Shown: piece by piece, positions 1 through 8,600 of the stretch
Position numbering within the stretch: position 1 is the stretch's first letter
Layout of the letters: every line of letters begins with the position of its first letter
Assembly: GCA_003220935.1 (NCBI GenBank)
Contig: QHTT01000093.1
Location: forward strand, 1-41,479
Reading direction: 5' to 3'
DNA length: 41,479 nt
DNA from: Gemmatimonadota bacterium
GTDB taxonomy: Bacteria > Gemmatimonadota > Gemmatimonadetes > Gemmatimonadales > GWC2-71-9
The notes under the pieces: model-generated
Told to the model about the DNA's origin: nothing
Databases searched by the model: none
What the model saw: only the letters and a program-made list of their open reading frames with translations
Translations under genes and position numbers: made by a program

Positions 1-2904
1 AGCTCTGTGTTCAGCTCCGAGCGGACGGGGGCCGCAACGACCATTTCCACCGCGCAGATTGGCCACTTGCCGACCATCACCCGTCGGGTCGAGGACCTCC
101 TGCGGCTCACGCCCCAGTACAGTCCGATGTCTTTCGGGTTTTCGTTCGCCGGCCAGGACAATCGCTTCAACAACATGACCATCGACGGCTCGTACTTCAA
201 CAACTCGTTCGGGCTCGCCGGGCAGCCCGGCGACCGCACCGGTGTGACGCCCATTTCCCTCGACGCCCTGGAGCAGCTCCAGGTCAACGTGGCGCCGTAC
301 GACGTGCGTCAGGGCAATTTCGTGGGCGCCGGCATCAACATGGTCACGAAGAGCGGAACGAACGACTTCAGTGGTTCAATGTTCTACAATTTTCGCAACG
401 ACAACTTCGTCGGCACCGAAGCGGGTCCGAACACGTTCAATCCCGGCACGTTCAAGTACCACGACATCGGCGTCGCGCTGGGCGGACCGATCGTGCGCAA
501 CCGTCTGTTCTTCTTCGGCAGCTTCGAAGACGACCGCCAAACCCAGCCGGGCACGACGTTCCTGGCCAATGACGGGACCCAGACCTCCGGCGGCAACGTC
601 ACGCGCGTTCTCGCCTCCGACCTGGACGCCCTGAGCAGCTACCTCAAGACCAACTTCAACTACGTCACCGGCCCGTACCAGGGCTACGACTTCCAGGTTC
701 CGTCGACGCGCTTCCTCGCGCGGCTCGACTACAACCTGAACGACCGCAACAAGCTGAGCCTGCGGTACAACCTGCTGAACTCGAGCTCCGACATCCTGGT
801 GTCCAACTCCAATTCGCTGGGCTTCGGAAGCCGGCGCGGCAGCTTGGATGCCCTGAACTTCGCGAACTCGAACTACGCCATCTTGGAGAACATCCGCTCC
901 ATCGTAGGCGAGTGGAACTCTTCGATCGCGCGCAACATGTCCAACAACTTCATCGCCGGGTACACAACGAGCGATGAGAGCCGTAAGAACATCGCCCCGC
1001 CGTGGTTCCCGGAGGTCGAGATCCTCCAAGCCGTCAGGCCGTACACGACGTTCGGGTTCGAGCCGTTCACGCCGGATAACCAGCTGCGCTACCACAGCTA
1101 CCAGCTGCAGGACAACTACACGATCTATCTGCCGAAGCACTCACTGACGTTCGGGGTGAGCGTCGAGAAGTATCACTCTACGAATGTGTTCTTCCCGGGT
1201 GCGCAGAGCATTTATGTGTACAACTCGCTGGCGGACTTCTACACCGACGCAAACGGCTACCTGGCCAACCCCAACCGTACCGCTCCTTCGCCGGTGACGC
1301 TGCGGCGCTTCCAGGTCGAGTGGTCGAACATTCCCGGACAGTCCGAGCCGGTGCAGCCGCTGGATGTGCTCTACGCCGGCGTCTACGCGCAGGACGAGTG
1401 GCGGCCGGTCGCCAATCTGACGCTGACCGGCGGGCTGCGAATCGACGCCCCCAAGTTCAAGAACACAGCGTATGACAATCCGGTGGCGGACACCATGACG
1501 TTACGCGACGCGGGCGGCGCGCCGGTGCACTACAACAGCGGGAGCCTGCCGGGTGTCAATCTGCTGATTTCCCCGCGCCTCGGCTTCAACTACGACGTGC
1601 AGGGCGAGCAGAAGACCCAGATCCGGGGCGGAACCGGCATCTTCACCGGGCGTCCCGCGTACGTGTGGATCTCGAACCAGATCGGCAACACCGGGGTGCT
1701 CACGGGGTTCCGACAGGCGGACAACACGACCGCCTTCCCGTTCAACCCAAACCCGGATGCGTACAAGCCCCTCACGGTCACCGGCGGGCCGGCGACGAAC
1801 TTCCAGCTTGCGCTCACCGACCCGAACTTCAAGTTCCCGCAGCTGTGGCGCAGCAACATCGCGGTCGACCAGCGCCTCCCTTGGGGGCTGACCGGCACCG
1901 CTGAGCTCCTCTATTCCAAGGACGTGAACGGGATCGGGTACATCAACGCCAACCTCCCGGCGCCGCAGGCGGCGTTCAGCGGGGCCGATGCCCGCCCGCG
2001 CTGGATCAAGAACCGGATCGAAGATTCCGTCAGCAGCGCGATCGTGCTCACCAACGAGGGCAAAGGCTACTCGTGGAACCTCGCGTTTTCGATCGAGCGG
2101 GCGTTCCAGAGCGGCTGGTTCGCGAAGCTGGGGTACACCTACGGCGTGAGCAGGAACACCGTGGACGCGGGTTCCATCGCGTCAGGCTCGTGGACCGGTA
2201 ACCCGATCTTCCTCGATCCGAACAACCCGGCGGCAGGGTATTCCCAGTTTTCGCCGGGCCACCGGGTCTTCGGAGCGGTGACCTATACCCGCGAGTTCTT
2301 CGCCGGCAGTCCGACGAGTGTAAGCGTGTACTTCGAGGGGCGCAGCGCCGGCAACAACAGCTACGTGTTCTCTGGCGACATGAGCGGCGATGGCGCCTCG
2401 AACAACGATCTGATCTACGTCCCGCGCAACACGAGCGAGATGAACTTCACGACGCTGACGGTGGGTATCTGTCCCGCATGTACCGTCTATACGCCAGCAC
2501 AACAGGCGGCGGCGTGGGAGGCTTTCATCAACCAAGATTCGTATCTCACCTCGCGCCGCGGCGGGTACGCGCAGCGCAACGCTGTCTTCCTGCCGATGGT
2601 GTACCGGGCCGACATGAGTATCTCACAGGACGTCGGCCGGAGCATCGCGGGCCGTCCGAACCGGCTCCAACTCCGGCTCGACATCCTGAACGTCACCAAC
2701 TTGCTCGACTCCGACTGGGGTGTCGCCCAAGGCTTCGTCACGACCCGACCGCTGACCTTCGTGGGGGTCGACGCCACTGGTGCCGCGACGTACCGACTGG
2801 CGACCAGCGGCGGTCAGTTGATTTCCAAGTCGTTCCAGAAGGTGGTGACGACCGCGGACGTCTGGCGGATGCAGCTAGGGGTGCGCTACATGCTCAACTG
2901 GTAG
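1..2904 (+). CDS. TonB-dependent receptor, Oar-like (5' end missing)
   Basis: The frame is open from base 1 and ends in TAG, so the N-terminus (signal peptide and any carboxypeptidase-like domain) lies outside the window. The first ~115 residues look like a TonB plug: a TIDG/NNSFG segment, a LEQLQV segment and an INMVTKSGTN segment ahead of the barrel. The remaining ~850 residues are rich in alternating aromatic strands (for example NDFSGSMFYNF, LFFFGSFEDD) and end in an aromatic final strand, LGVRYMLNW, as expected for outer-membrane barrel insertion. This pattern matches the Oar-like family common in Gemmatimonadota, Acidobacteriota and myxobacteria. The substrate cannot be read from the sequence. 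The gene converges on lptG with only four bases between stop codons, so it is not in an operon with its right-hand neighbour. The family call is confident; the role is unknown. Confidence 0.88.
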   Translation, partial: SSVFSSERTGAATTISTAQIGHLPTITRRVEDLLRLTPQYSPMSFGFSFAGQDNRFNNMTIDGSYFNNSFGLAGQPGDRTGVTPISLDALEQLQVNVAPYDVRQGNFVGAGINMVTKSGTNDFSGSMFYNFRNDNFVGTEAGPNTFNPGTFKYHDIGVALGGPIVRNRLFFFGSFEDDRQTQPGTTFLANDGTQTSGGNVTRVLASDLDALSSYLKTNFNYVTGPYQGYDFQVPSTRFLARLDYNLNDRNKLSLRYNLLNSSSDILVSNSNSLGFGSRRGSLDALNFANSNYAILENIRSIVGEWNSSIARNMSNNFIAGYTTSDESRKNIAPPWFPEVEILQAVRPYTTFGFEPFTPDNQLRYHSYQLQDNYTIYLPKHSLTFGVSVEKYHSTNVFFPGAQSIYVYNSLADFYTDANGYLANPNRTAPSPVTLRRFQVEWSNIPGQSEPVQPLDVLYAGVYAQDEWRPVANLTLTGGLRIDAPKFKNTAYDNPVADTMTLRDAGGAPVHYNSGSLPGVNLLISPRLGFNYDVQGEQKTQIRGGTGIFTGRPAYVWISNQIGNTGVLTGFRQADNTTAFPFNPNPDAYKPLTVTGGPATNFQLALTDPNFKFPQLWRSNIAVDQRLPWGLTGTAELLYSKDVNGIGYINANLPAPQAAFSGADARPRWIKNRIEDSVSSAIVLTNEGKGYSWNLAFSIERAFQSGWFAKLGYTYGVSRNTVDAGSIASGSWTGNPIFLDPNNPAAGYSQFSPGHRVFGAVTYTREFFAGSPTSVSVYFEGRSAGNNSYVFSGDMSGDGASNNDLIYVPRNTSEMNFTTLTVGICPACTVYTPAQQAAAWEAFINQDSYLTSRRGGYAQRNAVFLPMVYRADMSISQDVGRSIAGRPNRLQLRLDILNVTNLLDSDWGVAQGFVTTRPLTFVGVDATGAATYRLATSGGQLISKSFQKVVTTADVWRMQLGVRYMLNW

Positions 2905-2908
2905 CGCC

Positions 2909-3991
2909 TCACGTCCTGGCGTTTTTCCACAGCCACACCCCCGCCGCGCCGAAGATGAGGTTCGGCACCCACGCCGCGAAGCTGGGCGGCAGCACGCCGC
3001 CCGCGCCCACCGCCTTGGACAGCTGGAACATCAGCAGATCGATGAACGTGGTGGCGAGGCACACCGCCACACCCCACGCCGCGCCGCTCCGCGGCGTGGT
3101 GATCGCGAGCGGCGCGCCGAACAGCGCGATGATGATGCACGCGAACGGCACCGACAGCTTCAGGGCGCGCTCCACGCGCAGCTTCTTGGTGTCCGAGCCC
3201 GAGCGCGCCAGCGCGTCGATGTAGCGCCCCAGCTCGGCGTAACGCATCTCGTCGGGCGCCTTGGGCTCGGCGAGCAGCTCGACGGGCCCTTCCCGCAGGT
3301 CCCGCGTGCGCAGCGCGTCGAAGGTAAACGCGGTCTCGCGGCCCGGGCCGAGCAGGTAGTGCACCGTCCCCTTGCTGAGCGTCCAGCCGCGTGTCCGCTT
3401 CGTGGTGTCATAGCTCGCCCGCGGCGCCGCGATCACGATGGTGGGATACTCGGGCCCGGTGCCCTCGCGCTCCATGATCAGGTCGCGCATCGAGCGTGCC
3501 ACGAGCTCGAGCCCGCCGATGGCGTACACCCAGCCGCCATCCGCGCGGTACACGAAGTTGTTGCGGTACTGGTCGCTGCGGATCTGCTTCTCGCCCAGCA
3601 GCTCGGCGCGCCGGCTCGAGGTCACGGGGGCGAGCTCCGTGAGCCCGATGTCGACCAGCACCGCGGCCAGCGAGGCGGCGAGCAGCGGCCGAACCAGCCG
3701 ATGAAACGAGATGCCCGACGCCTTCGCCGCCGTCAGCTCCGCGTGACGCCCCAAGGCGCCCACCGTGAACACCACCGCGAACAGCACCGCCACGGGAAAC
3801 ACCAGCGTGACGGTTTCGGGGAGGTAATACACATACGACAGCGCCAGATGTTGCTTCGAAACTCCCCGGGCCAGGTACTTGTCGAGGTTGTCGACCAGAT
3901 CGATCACGAAGACGAGCAGTGGGAAGCCAAACGTCGCCAGGAAGAACACCTTGGCCCATTCGCGCAGCACGTAGCGGTCGAGCGTCGTCAT
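2909..3991 (-). CDS. lptG: LPS export permease, YjgP/YjgQ family (LptG-like)
   Basis: This is a 360-aa inner-membrane permease of the LptB2FG transporter, which extracts lipopolysaccharide from the inner membrane and passes it to the Lpt bridge. The N-terminus (LDRYVLREW) and hydrophobic segments near residues 10-35, 50-85 and 95-120 are typical. A periplasmic beta-rich domain follows at about 125-270, and three more membrane segments (for example SVPFACIIIALFGAPLAI) fill the C-terminus. Length is normal. ATG at 3991 is preferred over an ATG at 4066 because it overlaps the stop of the upstream permease as ATGA, implying translational coupling, and because it puts the first helix at the expected distance from the N-terminus. 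LptF and LptG are paralogues; the assignment to LptG rests on order and length and is less certain than the family. Confidence 0.9.
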   Translation of the reverse strand: MTTLDRYVLREWAKVFFLATFGFPLLVFVIDLVDNLDKYLARGVSKQHLALSYVYYLPETVTLVFPVAVLFAVVFTVGALGRHAELTAAKASGISFHRLVRPLLAASLAAVLVDIGLTELAPVTSSRRAELLGEKQIRSDQYRNNFVYRADGGWVYAIGGLELVARSMRDLIMEREGTGPEYPTIVIAAPRASYDTTKRTRGWTLSKGTVHYLLGPGRETAFTFDALRTRDLREGPVELLAEPKAPDEMRYAELGRYIDALARSGSDTKKLRVERALKLSVPFACIIIALFGAPLAITTPRSGAAWGVAVCLATTFIDLLMFQLSKAVGAGGVLPPSFAAWVPNLIFGAAGVWLWKNART

Positions 3992-5541
3992 CGCGCGTTG
4001 CCCGGCTTGCGGATACGCCACAACCCGATCAGGCCGACGACCGCGAACAGCAGGTTCGGCAGCCACATCGAGAGAAACGGCGGGACCACCAGGCGGTCAC
4101 CCAGCGACTCACCGCCGATCAGCCCCACGTAGTAGATGGTGAAGACCGCCACGCTCGTGCCGATCACGAGTCCCACCCCGCCGCGGTGGTAGCGGAGGGC
4201 GATGGGTGCGCCCACCAGCGCGAAGATCACGCACGCGGCGGCGATCGCGTATTTCTTCTGGATCTCCACCTCGTACCCCGCCGCGCGCTGGTACGCCGAG
4301 CGGATGCGCTGCTCCTCGCCGGCCGTCGCACCGACCGTGACGAGGCTCGTCGGCGGCATATGCGCCGCGGGGGCGGGGGCGGGGGCGGGGGCGGGCATGC
4401 CGGGCGTGGAGCGCTGCGCAGGAGGGGGAGGGGGAGGGGGAGCCACGGGCGTCGCCGTGACCCGCGGGCGTGCGGCGGGGCGGGGCCGTCGCGGGGTCGG
4501 GGAGGGGGTCTGCGCGACGGCCGGCGTCGGGACGAGCCAGGCCGTGACCCGCCGCAGCGCGCGGCAGTACAGGCCGACCGGCGCCGTGTCGACGCCGTAG
4601 GCCGCCGGCGGCGGGTACAACGGCGGCGGGTACACCGGCGCCAGCCCGGCGAGCCGCCGCAGATCGTTTTGCACGGCGGCGCGCGTGTCCTGGCGCGCCC
4701 GCTCCGCCTCGTGACGGGCCTGGGCGACCACGCCCCGCATCTCGCAGATCGACATCTCCCGGTCGCTCTTGTAGGTGTCGTTCTCGGTGCGCTCCAGCGT
4801 GTTGCCGACCCCCGCGACCCGCATGCGGTTGACGCGGAAGAAGGTGCGGTCGAGCTCCGTGGGATCGGTGCGATTGACTGCCTGGATGTCGCCGTCCTCG
4901 AGCGTGAGGTACAAATCGCGGCCGCCGGGGGTATATGCCATGCGACCCGAGTCCGCGCCGATGATCTGCCGGCGCTCGGCGTCTCCCAGGTTGTAAATCG
5001 TTACATCCTTGAGCTTGTTGGAATTCGGGTCGATACGCGCAGCGCGCAGGAAGAACTGCCCGGGCACGACCTCGTTGATGACCTGTTCTTTCAGCGTGAA
5101 GGACGGCTTCTTGCGCTGAATGTCGACCTGCAACGTGCGGAGCCGGTGATTGGAGCGCGGCAGCACCTGATCGTTCCACAGGAACGAGAGCAGCGCGACG
5201 ACCGCCGCGCCGGCCAGCACCGGCCTGATCACGCGACCCACGCTCACGCCGCTCGCCTGCATCGCCGTGATCTCGTTGTCGCCCGCGAGATGCGTGAATA
5301 CGTGCAGCACCGCCACGAGCACCGCCATCGGCAGCGTCACCGCGATGATGAACGGGATGGACAGCACGAACACCTCGAGAATGACGCTCCACGGCAGCCC
5401 CTTGCCCACGAGACTCCCGAACTGCTTGGCGATTTGGTTGAGGAGCATCAGCGAGGTGAGCGCCGTCAGCGCGAAGCCGAGCGGCGCGACGTGCTGTCGC
5501 AGCAGGTAGCGGCTGATGGTGCGCACGGTCGGTCGCGCCAT
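3988..5541 (-). CDS. lptF: LPS export permease, YjgP/YjgQ family (LptF-like) with proline-rich insertion
   Basis: First gene of the lptF-lptG pair, 517 aa, well above the usual ~360-400 aa. Residues 1-140 hold three membrane segments, 140-280 the periplasmic domain, and the last ~110 residues three more membrane segments (AIAAACVIFALVGAPIALR and following). The extra length lies between periplasmic domain and fourth helix, about residues 285-400. It is alanine/proline rich with runs of seven prolines and of Pro-Ala, encoded by GGGGGC and GGGGGA repeats on the plus strand. By topology this segment should be periplasmic. The start is uncertain: ATG 5541 overlaps a TATAAT box, and GTG at 5526 is an alternative. 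The stop overlaps the lptG start by four bases. Confidence 0.87.
   Translation of the reverse strand: MARPTVRTISRYLLRQHVAPLGFALTALTSLMLLNQIAKQFGSLVGKGLPWSVILEVFVLSIPFIIAVTLPMAVLVAVLHVFTHLAGDNEITAMQASGVSVGRVIRPVLAGAAVVALLSFLWNDQVLPRSNHRLRTLQVDIQRKKPSFTLKEQVINEVVPGQFFLRAARIDPNSNKLKDVTIYNLGDAERRQIIGADSGRMAYTPGGRDLYLTLEDGDIQAVNRTDPTELDRTFFRVNRMRVAGVGNTLERTENDTYKSDREMSICEMRGVVAQARHEAERARQDTRAAVQNDLRRLAGLAPVYPPPLYPPPAAYGVDTAPVGLYCRALRRVTAWLVPTPAVAQTPSPTPRRPRPAARPRVTATPVAPPPPPPPAQRSTPGMPAPAPAPAPAAHMPPTSLVTVGATAGEEQRIRSAYQRAAGYEVEIQKKYAIAAACVIFALVGAPIALRYHRGGVGLVIGTSVAVFTIYYVGLIGGESLGDRLVVPPFLSMWLPNLLFAVVGLIGLWRIRKPGNAR
4369..4442. repeat. GGGGGC and GGGGGA hexanucleotide tracts inside lptF
   Basis: The plus strand has about four GGGGGC units at 4369-4396 and about three GGGGGA units at 4421-4442. 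Read on the minus strand they encode Pro-Ala repeats and a seven-proline run in the insertion of the LptF-like permease. A six-base unit keeps frame when copy number changes, so slippage would alter loop length by two residues. The G-runs could also form G-quadruplexes. Confidence 0.8.
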
Positions 5542-5568
5542 TATATTCGCGGCTCCACGTCTCTACAA
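5540..5568 (-). promoter_or_regulatory. Putative sigma70-type promoter for lptF-lptG
   Basis: Read on the minus strand, TTGTAG (5568-5563) is followed after exactly 17 bases by a perfect TATAAT (5545-5540). TATAAT overlaps the ATG at 5541, so a transcript from here would start inside the assumed coding region. If the promoter is real, translation more likely begins at GTG 5526, nearly leaderless, or a second promoter lies upstream. The -35 box matches consensus at only three positions. Confidence 0.45.
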
Positions 5569-5629
5569 GTGCCGTTCCAACTCATGGAGTACCGGCACCG
5601 AGCGCATACCACGCGTGTTGGAACGGCAC
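5569..5629. repeat. 13-bp perfect inverted repeat in the lptF/sprA divergent gap
   Basis: GTGCCGTTCCAAC at 5569-5581 is repeated in exact inverted orientation at 5617-5629, with 35 bases between. The left arm abuts the putative lptF -35 box and the right arm ends five bases before the sprA ATG. It could be a paired operator, a leader hairpin covering the sprA start, or the remnant of a small element. No target-site duplication is evident. Confidence 0.7.
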
Positions 5630-5634
5630 AAGGG

Positions 5635-8600
5635 ATGCGGCGCCCCACCCTGGTCGGTCTCGTCGCTCTCTCGCTCGTCATACCCCAGGCCCACGCACAG
5701 GATACGGCGGCCGTACGTGTGCGCGCTCCCCGCCCTCCCCGCCCGCCGGGGTTCGTCGCCGCGTTCTCCTGGACGGCGCTCGCGCCGCCGCAGCTTGCTG
5801 CGCTCCTCCCGGGCGGGCGCCTGGGCCTCCGCACCAGCCCGGCCGCCGTGGCCGCGACGTGGGCGCGGCGCGTGCGCGCCGCGCGCCGGGCAGGCCTCGC
5901 GGTCCTCGCCCAGCCTCCGGTCGCCGTCGCCGAGTCGGCGGCAGCCGCGCCGGAGGCGCCCACCCCGCCCGTGCCACCCGCGGGGTTGCGCGGCATCCTC
6001 GGCACCTACGCGGACATCGGCATGGAGCTGCGCGTGCGCTTCGAGCTCAAGGCCGACCGGTTTCAGAACCTCAAGTGCACGCCGTTCGAGCAGCAGCAAG
6101 CGCTCTCGGGCTGCCAGGCGCGCTTCCCCACTATCAGTCCGGTTCCGCAGTACTCGGTGCGCACGGCCGGGATCGTGGGCCGGCGCTTGCACGTCAACGT
6201 CGACTTCGACAGTCAGCGGGAGTTCGACGCAAACAACAACCTGCAGGTCTGGTACGAGGGCTTGGAGGACGAAGTCCTGCGGCGCGTCGAAGCGGGCAAC
6301 GTCACGTTCCAGGCGCCGCCCTCCCGCTTCATCAGCGCCGCCATCCCAGCGAACAACTTCGGCGTCCAGGCGGTCGCGCAGCTCGGTGCCCTCGAGTTCC
6401 GCGGCATCTACGCGCAACAGAAGGGGAACGTCGTTCGGGACCGGGTCTATTCCGTCGGTGAGACGACGACGCAACCGATCGCCCGCATGGCGCGGGACTT
6501 GGACTATGAGGCGGGCCGATTCTTCTTCGCCGTGGACCCGGCCCTCATCCCCCGCTACCCCGCCGTGGACGTCTTGAACATCGACCGAGCGATCCTGCCC
6601 GACTCCCTCCGTGTGGGCAGCGTGCGGGTCTACCGCGTGCGGGCGGCCTCCCCGACCTCGACCACCAACCAGAACATCGGCGGCGTGCGCGCGGTGGCGT
6701 GCGGCCCCGGGCCGACACGCTCGGTGGACTGCGACGTGCAGCGGGCCGGCCCGTTCCAGTGGGAGCTGCTCCTGGAGGGGAAGGACTACTATGTCGATCC
6801 GAGCGGCGCGTGGTTCGCGCTCGCCTCGCGCCTCGACCAAAGCGACTACCTCGCCGTGTCGTACATCCCCGTGGGCGCGCCGGGGTGCGGCCCCCCCACC
6901 GGGCGGTGCGTCGGCACGTTTCCAGCGGCTGCCAGTCGCGACACCGCGGTCGTCGATACGCTGCGGCTGGTGTACGACCCGCGCCCGGGAGTCACGGCCG
7001 CGACGCCCTCGTTCCGCTTCGAAATCCGCAGCGCCTACCGCGTGGGCGGCAGCGAGGTCGACCGCACCACTGTCGCGCTCGCGCTCACGGTCAACCAGCG
7101 GGAGCGCACCGTCCTGGGTGCCCAGACCTACCTCGCCCAGCTCGGCATGGCGCTGGAGTCCGACCCGACCCGGTTCGACCAGTACAATCGGCTGTTCCCG
7201 CGCACGCGCGATCCCCAGCAGGGCGCGCCGCTGCGCGACTACTTCGCCGTATTCCCGCACCTCACGCCGTTCGCCGACACGGCGCGCCTCGCTCCGGTGG
7301 AGCGCAACGACTCGCTGTACCGCACGCCCCGCCTGCTGCTCCTGACGCAGTCGCCCCCCTCGGTCTTCGCGCTCGGCGTGCACGCCAGCGTGTCGGCGTC
7401 GAGCGACCGCAGCCAGCTGTCGCTCAACAGCTTCCAGATCCGGGACGGTTCGGAAAAGATCTACCTCGGCAGCCAGCTGCTCGTGCGCGACGCCGATTAC
7501 AGCATCGACTACGCCACCGGCCAGGTCACGTTCAAGAACCCCGACTCGTTGTTCCAGGGCGGCACCGCTCAGGTGCGCGCGCAGTTCGAAGAGCGCGCCG
7601 CCTTCGCGGTCGCCCCGACGTCGATTTACGGCCTCGCCGCGCGCTACGACCTGGGGGAGCGCGGGACGGTCAACTTCACCGGCCTGTTCCAGAAGGAGCA
7701 GAGCGCGTTCACGCGGCCGCCGCTCGGCTTCGAGCCGTCTTCCAGCTTCATCGGTGGCGTGAATACCGAGCTGCACTTCCAGCCCGAGTTCGTCACGCGG
7801 GCGCTCAACGCCCTCCCCGGCATCCACACCGATGTCCCCTCGCTGCTCAACATTTCGGCGGAAGTGGCGACGTCGCGTCCCAGCCCGAACCAGGCGGGCC
7901 AGGCGTACGTCGAGGAGTTCGAGGCGGAGGCGGGACGACCCCTTTCACTCGCCGAAAACAGCTGGCACTGGGGCAGCATCCCCGCGACGGCGCGCGGCGC
8001 CGAGCCGTTCGGCATCGATCCAGCGGGCTTCGACGCCGCGAACGCGGCGGCGCTCACCTGGCAGAACCTGCCGCTCGGCGCCGACGGGCGTGCCATTCAG
8101 TTCCTCCCGCAACAGATCGACCCGACGATCCGGCTCGTCGGACAGGCGCAGTCCGCCGAGCAGGTGCTGTGGCTCATGGTGAAGCCGGACACGGTGCTGG
8201 GCCTCGCCAATGTGAACACCGGTAACCCGAACTGGGTGCGCCCCCACCAGGACGGGCCGCGCTGGCGCTCGATCACGCAGGCGCTGTCCGCGACCGGGAT
8301 CGACCTGTCGCGCACCGAATATCTCGAGCTGTGGGTGTGGGAGGACAACCACCGCGTGGCGAAGGCCAATCGCGCGGCCCTGATCCTCGACTTCGGCTCA
8401 GTGTTCGAGGACGCGCTCGCCTGGGTGCCGGAAGCCTTCAGCGCTGCACCCACCGGCGACACGACCTACTACGGGCGGCGCTATGTGGGGCGAGGCCGGC
8501 TCGACACCGAGCGCGATCCCATCACCCACTCGTGGAACGCCGTGATCAACGACGAAGGCATCCTCTCCGACCGGGTGACCGACGGCATCGTCGATTCGAG

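Noticed and set aside
3919-5634. Upstream in-frame extension of sprA of 572 codons
   Set aside because: It lies opposite lptF and lptG, is Arg/His-rich, and would bury a clean signal peptide in the protein interior.
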